Positions 10,330-20,617 of a stretch of DNA of 64,000 bases are shown here, one piece after another (the stretch's first letter is position 1; the number at the start of each line of letters is the position of its first letter). The translations under genes and the position numbers were made by a program. This DNA comes from Odobenus rosmarus divergens. Lineage: Eukaryota; Chordata; Mammalia; Carnivora; Odobenidae. Below the pieces are notes generated by a model that saw only the letters and a program-made list of their open reading frames with translations, made no database searches and was not told the DNA's origin. The stretch is from positions 1,953,184 through 2,017,183 of the forward strand of contig NW_004450403.1 of NCBI RefSeq assembly GCF_000321225.1, read 5' to 3'.

Positions 10330-10600
10330 GCACTATTTATTTATCCATTCATTCGAAAATATTTACTAAATGGTTATCATGTGCTGGGTGCAAAAATAAA
10401 AATACATCCAATGGTGACAGGTGCACTGTAGAGAAATAACACGGTGGATAGGAAGCGAGAGGTGTGTGGCTACTTTAATTTGAGGAACCAGGGAATGGCT
10501 GCGATGTTTAGGCTGAGGCTATATAATAAGTAGGAACACTTCTGGGAAGTGGCAAGTGGTAACCAACACATCCTAAACTAGAAGCAATCTTTATCTGTTT
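10330..10600 (-). mobile_element. LINE-2 (L2) fragment, antisense
   Basis: It begins with the reversed L2 end: CCATTCATTCGAAAATATTT, then ACTAAATGGTTATCATGTGC, then TGGGTGCAAAAATA. Diverged internal L2 sequence follows, including GGTGACAGGTGCACTGTAGAG. It meets the preceding L2 tail to tail. Confidence 0.65.
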
Positions 10601-10619
10601 GAGGAAAAGAAAAAAATAC

Positions 10620-10702
10620 TTTGTAGCTACAGCCAAGTTCATTCACTCATTCATTTGCTAATTCATTTCTTTGCTTACTTACCCACTCACTCTTTCACAT
10701 GA
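10620..10702 (+). repeat. (ATTC)n-like degenerate simple repeat
   Basis: Irregular ATTC, CACT and TTAC tetramers, starting TTCATTCACTCATTCATTTG. Confidence 0.7.
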
Positions 10703-10744
10703 GACTCTGTGCAAGGTTCTCAAATTCAGACAAACTCAACGTGA

Positions 10745-10990
10745 ATCCTATGCAGGTTGCTGGCAGCCCACAGCTCACAGGAGCTCATGAGAACACAGAC
10801 ACTTGTTTCTAAGGTGAGGTCTGCAGATCCTGAGCATCCCTGAGATGCTTTTGGGAGGCCAGAAAGCCACAACCATTTCCGTAATATGCTCCTGTTAGGT
10901 GCCTTTTTCACAGTCTTAATATTTGCACTGGTGGCTTCTAAACAGTAGTGGCAAAAACATATCACTTTAGCATGCAACACACTGTGTCTG
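10745..10990 (+). mobile_element. Ancient hAT-Charlie-like DNA transposon fragment (tentative)
   Basis: GTGAGGTCTGCAGATCCTGA and the later TTTTTCACAGTCTTAATATT, TGCACTGGTGG and GGCAAAAACATATCACTTTAG follow the layout of a known internal hAT/Charlie repeat. No terminal inverted repeats are visible. Confidence 0.45.
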
Positions 10991-11113
10991 TAATCATGGA
11001 AAACTACCAGCAGGAAAAAAAAAATGGTGTTTTTTAAGAATGTCCTTAATCAGTAAAATTATTAATTTTATTAAAAGTTATCTTTGATTTCATATCTTCT
11101 AAATATTCTTTTT

Positions 11114-11330
11114 TTTTTAAAGATTTTATTTATTTATTTATTTTAGAGAGAGAGTACTCGCGCATACACGCATGCATGCGCAAGTGGGAGGGGGCAGTGG
11201 GGGAAGGGGAGAATCACAAGCAGACTCTTCACTGAGCCTTTGGGGGGCTTGATCCCACTCTCCTGAGGTCATGACCTGAGCTGAAACCAAGAATGGGGCA
11301 CTTAACCGACTGAGCCACCCAGGCACCCCT
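11114..11330 (-). mobile_element. Can-SINE with 18-bp target-site duplication
   Basis: The reversed tail AAAGATTTTATTTATTTATT is followed by a GA-rich section, the B box in GGGGGCTTGATCCCAC and the reversed head TGAGCCACCCAGGCACCCCT. The 18-bp repeat CTTCTAAATATTCTTTTT lies at 11096-11113 and 11331-11348. An alternating CGCATGCATGCG-type stretch at 11159-11180 replaces part of the usual CT tract. Confidence 0.95.
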
Positions 11331-11348
11331 CTTCTAAATATTCTTTTT

Positions 11349-12494
11349 GTTGAAATGGGAAGTATCCATAAAGCACTTCTGCGACATGTGGAGGTACAAA
11401 GCTTGTCTCAAGGAAATCATCTGTGTGACTATTTGAGTTACAAGCTAAACTAGCCAGTTTTCTCATGGAACACCATATTTACTGGAAAGAGCCTCTGGCA
11501 GCAAACTGATTCTACAGGCTTGAGAGGCAGACGTATTCCTAAAAATGTGCAGCATCAGCCTGTCAGTTCGAGGAAATCAATTGGCAATTTCTGTTGCCAA
11601 TTATAAAGTTGCTCTAAAGAGAAAATTCAAATTTTGGAAAACTCAAATCTGTCCCTGTAATCTTGACAGCTTCCCAATCAGTAAAGACTTTTCTGATGAA
11701 ATTGGTGGTGAAAATGGTAAGTGTGATTTTTGATCATGTGAAATAAAATGTGTTAACATTTGCAAGAACTGTGTAACTCAAGTGAGCCCATCATGTATAA
11801 AATGACCAATGCGTGATGTTACAAAATCATGCACAGAGAAAAGACATATTGAAAGTGCAAGATAGACCAGAGAATTCTAATGCACAATAGTATGGATATT
11901 TGTACAAAACAAAATCTTCCAGATTTACTTGAAAAGATTATTAAAATACTCTTCTCTTTTCCAACTACATATCAGCATCCAAATATGGGAATTCTGTTCT
12001 GTGAAGAAAGACATTGACTATATATACAATACATTAAGCATGTCACTCTTCTTGCTAATTTTGTGTCTTGAAAAAGTTACTTTTCCTCAAAAAATGTCAT
12101 TTATATTAGCATGTAATAGATTTATTATTGATATTTTAGATAAATCCATAAATAATTTTTAAGTCTGTTTTAATTTCTAATATGGCATACATTCATTGCT
12201 ATAATAGATTCATTATTGATATTTGTAAATAAATTCATATTTTGGTAAATCTGTTTTAATTTCTAATATGGGATACATTGGTAGATGTAATTGACATAAA
12301 CAAAACACAAAAAACATAATTTCTAATTATTTGGATTTGTAGGCACATCTAATAATGAAAGTCACTCCCAGTGATAGCTATATTGATTTAAAAATATTTC
12401 TTCTCAAAATAACAAAAAATTCTCACAAATCATTCCTAATATAGATGTTTTACTGTCATATATATCATTCATTATTTTACTAGAAAACCTATCT
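11349..12494. other. Unique AT-rich non-coding sequence with a local tandem duplication
   Basis: No interspersed repeat is recognised. The diverged tandem pair at 12114-12280 is listed separately. Near 11580 CAATTGGCAA and TTGCCAATT form a short inverted pair. Confidence 0.55.
12114..12280. repeat. Diverged tandem duplication, period about 86-88 bp
   Basis: Copy one (12114-12193) and copy two (12202-12280) share TAATAGATT.ATTATTGATAT at the start and CTGTTTTAATTTCTAATATG near the end (12165 and 12251). A small indel changes the period from 88 to 86. The unit is AT-rich and non-coding. Confidence 0.85.
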
Positions 12495-12690
12495 AGCATT
12501 GGTAGATGGCTTTGTAAGTGCAAAGCTCTGTCCCAAGTGATTTTTATGTACTAATTTGTTTAATTCTCAAATCAATCCTATGAGGAAGGTATTATTGTTT
12601 TCATGTTTTAGATGAGCAATTTGAAGGAAGAAGAGTTAGGTAATTTTCTGCATGTTCTCTAATAGTTAGTAATAGGCACACCAAGGCTAT
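12495..12690 (-). mobile_element. MIR SINE
   Basis: Antisense MIR in order: GCAAAGCTCTGTCCCAAGTG, then TTTAATTCTCAAATCAATCC, then TATGAGGAAGGTATTATTGT, then AGATGAGCAATTTGAAG, then GGTAATTTTCTGCATG. Confidence 0.85.
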
Positions 12691-12699
12691 GGACTACAC

Positions 12700-13595
12700 A
12701 ATCTGTACCACACAGATAGAATTAATCCACAGAATATAATTAACACAAATGTGAAAATGTTTTAAATTAAAATTAAAAATTAAAATTTTGCAGGCACATT
12801 GAAATGTGGAGTTACAGACAAAGCAGCCCCTCTGTTGATGCAGAAAGCCTGAACTGCTGTGATCACTGAGAACTTCTCACTTAGTGCTCACCCACAGTTG
12901 ACCGTACCCACACCACAGCTCACCCACACTGGCTCATGCTGGAAGGAGAGACCATACCACACCACAGCTCTCCTCTTTTTCTTTGAAACATTAGACTCAT
13001 GTATTTGTTATGTATGGCCTATTAGATATTTCACTACAAATGAACATAATTCTCTTGTCTAAGTAATGTCAGAATTTTCATTTTAATTTCATTATGCTTT
13101 AGTCTTCTGGCTAATGAGCAACTAAAGTATTTAACAGTAGTAAAGTCAGTAATGGCATCTGCAGACAGGGGAAAGAGATGCACTAGCAAGGCCCTTCAGA
13201 TCTGGCTGTCTACCTCCTAGAATTACTGTAGTGTTTGAACTCTTGGCCAATTACCCGTGCTCCTTCTGCCCTCTCAGCCCAAGCACCACCCAGATGGCTT
13301 TGATTTGGAGGCACTCAATTTATCAAAACAGTTTGTTATGTTAAAAAACTATTTGATGTCAAAAAAGCCATATGACCCTTCTTATGTGTACTTTTCCTGG
13401 AATAAGAAATCAATTTGCCCATTTTAAACAAAGTTGAGGTCTAAAGAGATTTGAACTACAGTTACATTCATAAAGCAATAAGAAAAATGCCCTCAGAAAG
13501 ACATAGTCTCCCCTTCCTGGGCTTGCAGGGTGTTACGAATGGAGGGATGTGTCTTCCAATGGCTCTCCTGGAGGATAGACCTTCTTGTTTAGCCT
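12700..13595. other. Unique non-coding sequence
   Basis: No element or gene is recognised. A short direct duplication around CACCCACA.TTGACC and CTCACCCACAC lies near 12890-12930. Confidence 0.5.
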
Positions 13596-13599
13596 GTCT

Positions 13600-13742
13600 C
13601 AGGTTCACTTGGGGGTCCAGTTAAAAAAACAACCAATTTCTCTGGGTTTGACTCAGCAACATTCTGACTTGGGATCCAAGAATCTGAAATACCTGGTGAT
13701 TCTAATGCAAGTCTTTAGACATGATTTGAGAATCAGTGTTTT
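13600..13742. mobile_element. MER5-like nonautonomous hAT element
   Basis: TTTCTCTGGGTTTGACTCAG, then TACCTGGTGATTCTAATGCA, then TTTGAGAATCAGTG, match the second half of MER5/MER20-type elements ('..CAGGTGATTCTGATGCA..TTTGAGAACCACTG'). Orientation is unclear because these elements are nearly palindromic. Confidence 0.6.
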
Positions 13743-14498
13743 TACTCTTGGCATTCTCTTCTGCAAATAATGTTCACTTAAATTCCCAACCATCCCTCTT
13801 CTCACATCCCACCCCTTAGTTGAATTTTCATGGGATTCTGTGCTCAAAGATCCTCCTCCGTAATGCATACTAAACATGTACTAAGGACTCCCAAATATGC
13901 AGCTCCAGTTGTGAGTTCCTTCTTAGCTCCAGACTTGGTTGCTAGGGTGCCTCTTCGTGATAAACTTTGTAGGTTTCTCCTCCCCAAGGTGCAGTAGCAT
14001 GCGGTGCAAGGAATGACTCCAGCTCCAGAAGAGAGCCATAATTGAGTAAAGATGATCCTGGTAATCTCATCCTTCCTTGCCAGTGAGTGACTCAGGAGCC
14101 AGGCTAAGCTGTGCATGGATGGCATTCTTTAGGCCATCAAGATCCGTTCTGTAATAGACATATAAACCAATCATGGCAAATCCACTAAGAGGAAATGAGC
14201 CATGGGAAGAGGTCATCAATGTCTCTTTAAAAGGACCTTCTGTTAGTGACCTGATACCCAGAACAGCTGCATCCACTCCAAGAGCATGCAACCTCCCTAC
14301 TCTGAAGGGTAAGTCAGGAGATTGACAGAGAAATGGAACCAGAGCCCCTGGGTTGAGCCAAGCACTGGAGTTTATCTTACCTAAGAACTTCCAGTTACTG
14401 GGATAATCAATGTGCTTACTGTTGAAGCTGGTAAACTAGATTTCTGGTTAGAGTTCAATTTTCTGTTAAAGTTGGAGGCATCTGACTGAAACAGTGAA
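13743..14498. other. Mostly unique non-coding sequence
   Basis: ATATGCAGCTCCAG and TTAGCTCCAGACTTGG at 13896-13940 resemble an internal L2 segment, but the match is short. The rest is unassigned. Confidence 0.45.
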
Positions 14499-14819
14499 TG
14501 TCATGGTCTGAATGTTTATGTCTTCCCAAAATTTGTATGTTGAAATCCTAAACCCAGTGTGATGATATTAAGAGGTGGGACCTTTGGGAGGTGATTATGT
14601 CATGAGTGGGATCCATGTCCTTATAAAAAGAGAATGCTTCCTTACCCCTTCCTCACACGAGGATACCAGGAGAAGTCTGCAGTCCAGAAGATGCCCCTCA
14701 CCCAACCAAGGTGGAACTCTGATCTTCTACCTTCTAGAAGTATAAGAAATAAATATCTGCTGACTATAAGCCACCTAGTCTGTGATATTTTGTTATAACA
14801 GCCCAAACAGACTAAGACA
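14499..14819 (+). mobile_element. MaLR solo LTR (ERVL-MaLR, MLT1/MST type)
   Basis: It starts TGTCATGGTCTGAATGTTTA, the classic MaLR LTR 5' end, and continues AAATTTGTATGTTGAAATCC, then GGTGGGACCTTTGGGAGGTG. It ends ACAGCCCAAACAGACTAAGACA-like with the terminal CA. AAATAAATATCTGCTGACTA carries the usual poly(A)-signal region. No internal sequence or partner LTR is present, so it is a solo LTR. Confidence 0.9.
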
Positions 14820-15254
14820 GACAACAAAAGCTATTCAAACAAAACTTACCATGTTGCTTCTCATGTAGGCTCCTCTTCATGGACACAGAAATAGAAAACA
14901 CTTATGGGCACCTACCGTGTGTGGTGAGCACATTCTCCACAAAGCAGAAAAATCCTTCTGAAGTTTGTGCTTCTTTTTCTTCCTTTTAAATCCTTAACAC
15001 AACTGAACCCAGAAGACCAGATGAAAAAAATATTCCAACTAAATGCCCGTACAGAGGATGGTGACTGGAAACCAAAGATCTCACATGCCTGCCTCTGTGG
15101 GCTCCCCAGAACTGATGGAAATTAGATGCAACTCTAGTAAGACTAAGTTTTCGATACTTTGCTGAATGCAAGCACAAAATTAAATTAAATTAAATTAAAT
15201 TAGGGAAAAATAAATTTGCATTCCTACTCACTTGATTTTGTAGACCAAGAACTT
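14820..15254. other. Unique non-coding sequence with a short (TTAAA)n run
   Basis: Nothing is recognised except about five TTAAA units at 15178-15202. Confidence 0.55.
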
Positions 15255-15440
15255 AATTTGCATTTGTATTCACCTGTCAAAGCAGTCTTGTGAGACAGGT
15301 TCAAGCCTTATCATCACCAGTTTACAGAGAGAAAACAGAAGTTTCGAGGGACTGGCTGATTTTCCTAAGACTAGACAAATATCGTATAGAGTCAAGGTTT
15401 GAACCTGTACTCTCTGACTCTAGGACCACCCCATGTTAGC
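15255..15440 (-). mobile_element. MIR SINE
   Basis: Antisense MIR: CACCAGTTTACAGAGAGAAA, then ACTGGCTGATTTTCCTAAGA, then AGTCAAGGTTTGAACCTGTA, then CTCTCTGACTCTAGGACCAC. Confidence 0.75.
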
Positions 15441-16110
15441 CAGTAACCTGCATCATCTCAGCTAGGGGCTGAGGTCAGCTGTTACCCATGAATTTGCTCC
15501 CTAAACATTTATTTAGGGGTATTCTCTCCTTCCCCAAGACTATACTCTCAGGCTTTCACAATCTCTTACTGAGATCGTTGCAACAATCTCAGACTTCTTT
15601 TCTCTGGATTATCATTTTCAAATGGCTCGCTCTTGTCTTGCTGTCTCCTACTGGAAAGACCTTATTGTGAATGCAACATTATACTTTCATATTAATCATT
15701 CATTCAGGGAATTAAATTTTTGGTTGTTTATATTTTAAGTTCTAATTATTATTTTTCTTACTTTTTATTATTGTTATTATTACTACCAAGTTCTAATAAA
15801 GAAAACCGTTGACTTAGCCATTGATCAGGGCACTGCTGTGTTCTAGGTGAATTGAACTTATTTATGGTCTCATCTGTCTGCATTTCAGTTTGTTCTATTT
15901 GCCCTAAACCAATACCTGAATGTGCATTTTAATGACTTCTGCAAATAAACTCGTTCCCTAAAAATGCTGGAAATTCTTAATAAGATACAGTTTCTACAAA
16001 AGATTCTTGTGTATAAATGAAGCTTGTAAGCCTCCATACTACAATTTATTGAGCCCAGTGTATTCACCTCAGCTGAGATTTGGGTTTGTTGTGTATGGAG
16101 ACTATTGCCC
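15441..16110. other. Unique non-coding sequence
   Basis: No element is recognised. 15720-15800 is T- and ATT-rich low-complexity sequence. Confidence 0.5.
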
Positions 16111-16114
16111 CCAA

Positions 16115-16295
16115 CTCCAGAGGTGCACATCAAAATCACCTATGTGTTTTTTTCAACTACACATTCCAAAGTCCATTCCTCAGGATTTCTGGTTCAGTAA
16201 TTTTGGAGTTTTATCTAGGCATAGGTACTGGGGAAAAGCTCCACAGATGATCCCAATGTTCACCTCTGGTTCTGGAATCACTGTCTCAGGCAGGG
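16115..16295. mobile_element. MER5A-like nonautonomous hAT element
   Basis: AGGTGCACATCAAAATCACC, then TCAGGATTTCTGGTTCAGTA, then GAAAAGCTCCACAGATGATC, then GGAATCACTGTC, follow the MER5 order. The length of about 180 bp fits the family. Confidence 0.75.
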
Positions 16296-17886
16296 CTGAG
16301 ACCATCCCGTGGCAGGGTCCACCTCCGCTTCCAAGATATCCCGAGGCATGATGGATAGGTCCTGTCATAAGTATATGGGTACATTCTTCTATCAGTGGTC
16401 CTAAACTCAAAAGTCCTAAAACCTTATTTAAAAAAAACGTATTGTAATTCATTTGGCAGCAGTTCCTGATCTCAACTAACCTGAGATGATGTATAATCTT
16501 TATTTATCTCACTAAGTGTAAATATTCATTTGTGTTGCTGCAGAAATAAGATTAAAAGTTAAAAATTCTAAAAACAAAATAAAATGTTTGATTACAGAGT
16601 GCCACACCAGAGCCCGTTGAGGGATGTTTCAAAATACAGGATTTGATATCTGGATATCTGCCCAGAATTCCAGGTAAGCAATATAGACTGACATATGCAA
16701 ATAAAATAGAGCACTACTCTCTAGGTTACTGATAATCCACTCTGAGAAAATCTATGAATAATCTTGAAAATATTGGTTACTGTAGTAGACCATTTCCAGA
16801 AGACTATTATTCTCTGAGGGAATCTCAATGGATATTTAAAGTTTTGGAATCAGGTAAGTTTTGTTTTCTTTTATTTTGTTAGTTTTTTGAAATACAAAAC
16901 AAAAAGAATTCCATAACCAGATGCCTTATACAAATAGTTTCTATTTTAAATGAAGGCTTTAGCAATGAAAGGTTTGACCAGTTCTGTATTTTGAGATTCA
17001 AAGTAATATATGGTATGCAGACCCAAATGAAAAAAAAAAAAGTTTTTCCAAACTAATAGGTTAAGAGCTATAAAATAGTTAGAAAACAGAAAAAGATTGC
17101 AATGTACTTTATTGGTCTAGACAAGCCCTAGGATTTATTTTCTTCAATAGCCACTTAAGTAAAATGTGTACATTTATGATTTGGAAACTAATGAAACCAT
17201 GCAAACAGTGCCGATCTGCCATAGTCATCTGTCAGAAGCGCTGAGAGTCTTCACTAAAGCTACATTTTTAAAATGGTCTTTTAAAAATTCAAATGTAAAT
17301 CCATTTTGCATAACACATTTAAATTGCCCCCCCATCTGTGGGTTGAGTTACCCACGGTCAAGTGGGGTCCGAAGCAAATGATCCTCCTTCTGACTTATCA
17401 TCAGAAAATCAATAGCAGCCTAATGCTACAGCACCGGCCTATGTCATTCACCTCACTTCCCCTCATCAGGCAAGGATTTTATCACCTCACATCACCATCA
17501 TAAGAAGGGTGAGGACAGTACCACAAGATATTTTGGGGGGGAGCATGTTTATGTAACTTTTATCACACTGTATTATTATAATTGTTCTATTTTATTTTTA
17601 GTTATTGTTGTTAATCTCCTACTGTGCCTAATTTATGAATTAAACTTTATCCAAGTATGTATGAATAGGAAAAACATAGTATATATAGCGTTTGGTACTA
17701 TCCATGATTTCAGGCGTCCGCTGGTGGTCTTAGAAAGGATCCCCCGTGGATGAGGGCCCCTTAAATATTCCCCTTTGCTCAGTGAAAGGTGAGAATAAAA
17801 AGAAGCCCCAAGGAAGGCATTGGAAAAGATGATGATGTAGGTTTTATGATTTGAAAACATAAATGAACAGCCATTTGCTGAAGGTC
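16296..17886. other. Unique non-coding sequence
   Basis: About 1.6 kb in which I recognise no interspersed repeat or exon. Composition is AT-rich with short homopolymers (A12 at 17031, G8 at 17534). Confidence 0.5.
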
Positions 17887-18036
17887 CCTGAAGATATTAT
17901 TTTATATATATTTATGCATATATGTGTATATATAGTATATTTATATGTGTGCATATGTGTGTATGTGTATTTATATGCATATATACGTATATAGAATATC
18001 TGTATGTGTGTATACATGTGTGTGTATATATATATA
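17887..18036. repeat. (TA)n/(TG)n mixed microsatellite
   Basis: Interleaved TATATA, TGTGTG and ATGCAT motifs over 150 bp. The minus-strand frame full of Ile-His-Thr repeats comes from this tract. Confidence 0.9.
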
Positions 18037-18039
18037 AAA

Positions 18040-18063
18040 CAAGTATCATATATATGATACTTG
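18040..18063. repeat. Perfect 24-bp palindrome
   Basis: The half-site CAAGTATCATAT at 18040-18051 is followed immediately by its exact reverse complement at 18052-18063, with no spacer. It adjoins the TA/TG microsatellite. Confidence 0.95.
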
Positions 18064-18604
18064 AGCTATAATTCAACTCAGGGAATTGATAATAGAGTGC
18101 CAGGTAAAATTTAACATCCGCTTTACTTGTATATTTTAAATTGATAAATAACATGGCTCAATTTTAAGACATGCTTAAGAGTTGACCAAGCGAATGACAA
18201 GTAAAATTAGAACATTTTATACCTGAAATTCATTCATTAAGGAGCCTGTTTGACATGACTAGGCTTCACCCTTCCTTGGGAAACTGTTCAGATGGGGTGC
18301 GCTGCACCTTAGCTTTGGTCAAAGGGCAGCGTTCTCTGCGTTTAGGTAAAACCCAGAAAAGGCTTTTCATACCCCACCCTACCCCATCCCAGGAAGTACT
18401 GACATAGCCATCTTCTCCTGGAGAAATGCAGGTTATAATACAAGATATCGCTGACCCCAGGCGTGTGAATGGTGGGTAAGTAGAAAAGATCAAACAAACA
18501 AAAACCTATCATTTTCAATGGCACTCTGTTAAGTTCAGTTGATCTCTTTTTAGTTTTCATTTACTTTTCTTTTTCCTACCTGCCTATATCTTAGCAGCTA
18601 ACAC

Positions 18605-18690
18605 AGAGTTTCATAATGCCAGCCTCATAATAAAACCATCTAGGGAGGTTTTGAAATACCGATGCAGGGCTCCAATGCAGAGCAAATACA
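18605..18690. mobile_element. MER5-like fragment
   Basis: ATGCCAGCCTCATAATAAAA, then CCATCTAGGGAGGTTTTGAA, then ATACCGATGCAGGGCTCCAA, fit the first half of a MER5-type element ('ATCAGAATCACCTGGGAGCTTGTTAAAATACAGAT.CTGGGCCCCA'). Confidence 0.6.
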
Positions 18691-19565
18691 TATAAGCTCT
18701 TGAGTGGAACCTGGGCATTAGGACGTGCAGTCCAAGTTCAATCACAGGGACAGCGGACCTTGGTTATCTGCCAACACCTTCAGAAGACCTGGCTGGTGAA
18801 ACCACAAGGCACGCACCTCCATAAGGAAAGCATTCTGACAAGGAAAATGGAATGGTGCCGAAGGAAACCTTCCCTTGACTTATGTGTTTGCTGATGCCTC
18901 AACCTGGTCAGAAAAGCGAAAACAGCCAATTCTATAGAGTGCTGTCCATAAACGCACACCCTACCTAGTAGTATTAAGTTACTTTCTTACTCCCTTTCAC
19001 CTGCTTGTAATCATTTCACCTTCTAAAATTTAGAGACACATTAAGGATATCATGACTTTTAGAAGAACTGATTGCTAAGGTTAAAAACCACACTTTTCTA
19101 AAATGAAAGGTTTTTTTGGAGTATAAAGAAGGTAACACACTTCTTCCTCAGCATGAAACCAAGAGGGCTCTAAAGATAAATTTGGATTTTGAGTGAAAAA
19201 TATATTTTATGGCAATAGTTGACATTTATTGAACTTAGATGTGAAAATGAGGTCCTTTTTTTGGTTTGTTTTAATGATTTTGTAATTTTATACTAATTCA
19301 TTCTGTCGCCAGGCTCGTGTCCTAGATGGTAATGTGTCCAGACAGCAAAAATCTTGTTAAGTGTATTCATTTCTATAATATATATACACAAATTCTATTT
19401 TAGATAAGTTAGTGATGTTATATTACGTTGGGTTTTAATCAATTTGCCCAACTCTGTCCATGGGTATACCGTTTGTGACAGATTCCTTTATAGATTTGGG
19501 AGATTCCCTGTCTGACTCCAGAAGGAACACCAGAAAGAAGTAAAATAAACTAACACCAATCAAAC
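18691..19565. other. Unique non-coding sequence
   Basis: No recognisable repeat or gene. Confidence 0.5.
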
Positions 19566-19569
19566 ACCT

Positions 19570-19735
19570 AGTATATTCTAGACATTTTAAACAAAATATC
19601 CGATTTAACATCCAGTATAGCCACATAAGCTATTATTATTCCCATTCACAGATGAAGACGGTGACTCTCAGAAGAAGCAGATGACCTTTCCAAAGCCACA
19701 TGTCCAGTGAATGCTTGAGGCAGGACCAAACTAAC
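19570..19735 (-). mobile_element. MIR SINE
   Basis: Antisense MIR: GCTATTATTATTCCCATTCA, then CAGATGAAGACGGTGACTCT, then GATGACCTTTCCAAAGCCAC, then GGCAGGACCAAACTAACTGG. Confidence 0.85.
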
Positions 19736-19904
19736 TGGGAAGATGGTACAGGGAGGTAGATCCTCAGCCCAGAAAGAACTTTCTCTTAATTGGAGCTATC
19801 TGTCACTGGAATGACAGCAGCTGGTGAGGTCTGATCACATTAGAGATATTTCAGCAGAGATTTAACATAAGTGTTTATTCTTGAGAAACATTTTCTTTCC
19901 TTCC

Positions 19905-20145
19905 TTGTCTGATAAACATCCTCTCATCCTTCAAAGCCTAATTCACAGTCACCTCCTCTGAAAAAGCATTCTTGACTTCTCTGGCCCCCTTTGTTCTTGA
20001 ATTAAATAAAATTTTGTCCTCTTGGTCTCTACCAGCCACATCATCTTACGCTACATGTGTCGACACCATTGACGTTCCTACTATTTGCACACCATCTTTC
20101 TCTTCCAATTCTCAGCACATTATTTTGCACATGACAAGGACTTAA
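19905..20145 (+). mobile_element. LINE-2 (L2) 3' region
   Basis: CATCCTCTCATCCTTCAAAG, then CTAATTCACAGTCACCTCCT, then CTGAAAAAGCATTCTTGACT, are standard L2 signposts. The last part runs to a run of 14 A at 20144. Confidence 0.8.
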
Positions 20146-20191
20146 AAAAAAAAAAAACATTTAGTTAATGGGATGAATATTCAAAAATCAG

Positions 20192-20617
20192 TGTATTAGT
20201 CAACTTCTCTGGAGAAACAGAACCAACAGGATGTGCACGAGAATAAATATAAAGAGAGATTTATTTTAAGGATTGTTCTGTGTGATTGTGTGGGCTGGCA
20301 AGTTTGAAATCTGCAGGGAAGACTGGCAGGCTGGAAATTCTGGTAAGAGTTGACGTTGCAGTCTTGATTAGGAAGGCCCTCTGGAGGCAGAAGTCTTTCC
20401 TTTTAGGATGACCTCCATCTTTTCTTTGAGGCTTTCAAAAATTGCATGAAGCCCACCTGCATTATGGAGGGTGCTCTGCTTTACTCAATGCCTACTGATT
20501 TAAATGTTAATCGCATCTACAAAATCCCTCCAAAACAACACCGAGGCTGGTTTGAGCAAACAAACCAGGCTGGGCACCATAGCCTCGTCAAATTGACACA
20601 TAAAATTAACCACCACA
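20192..20617 (-). mobile_element. ERVL-type solo LTR (MLT2-like)
   Basis: Read in reverse it begins TGTGGTGGTTAATTTTATGT and GTCAACTTGACGAGG, the MLT2-type 5' end. Forward it opens TGTATTAGTCAACTTCTCTG, then GAGAAACAGAACC. TTTACTCAATGCCTACTGAT, then TTAAATGTTAATCGCATC, confirm the middle. It is 426 bp, TG to CA, with no internal retroviral sequence. Confidence 0.88.

Noticed and set aside
17912..18154. 80-codon minus-strand frame rich in His, Thr and Ile
   Set aside because: It is the complement of the TA/TG microsatellite.
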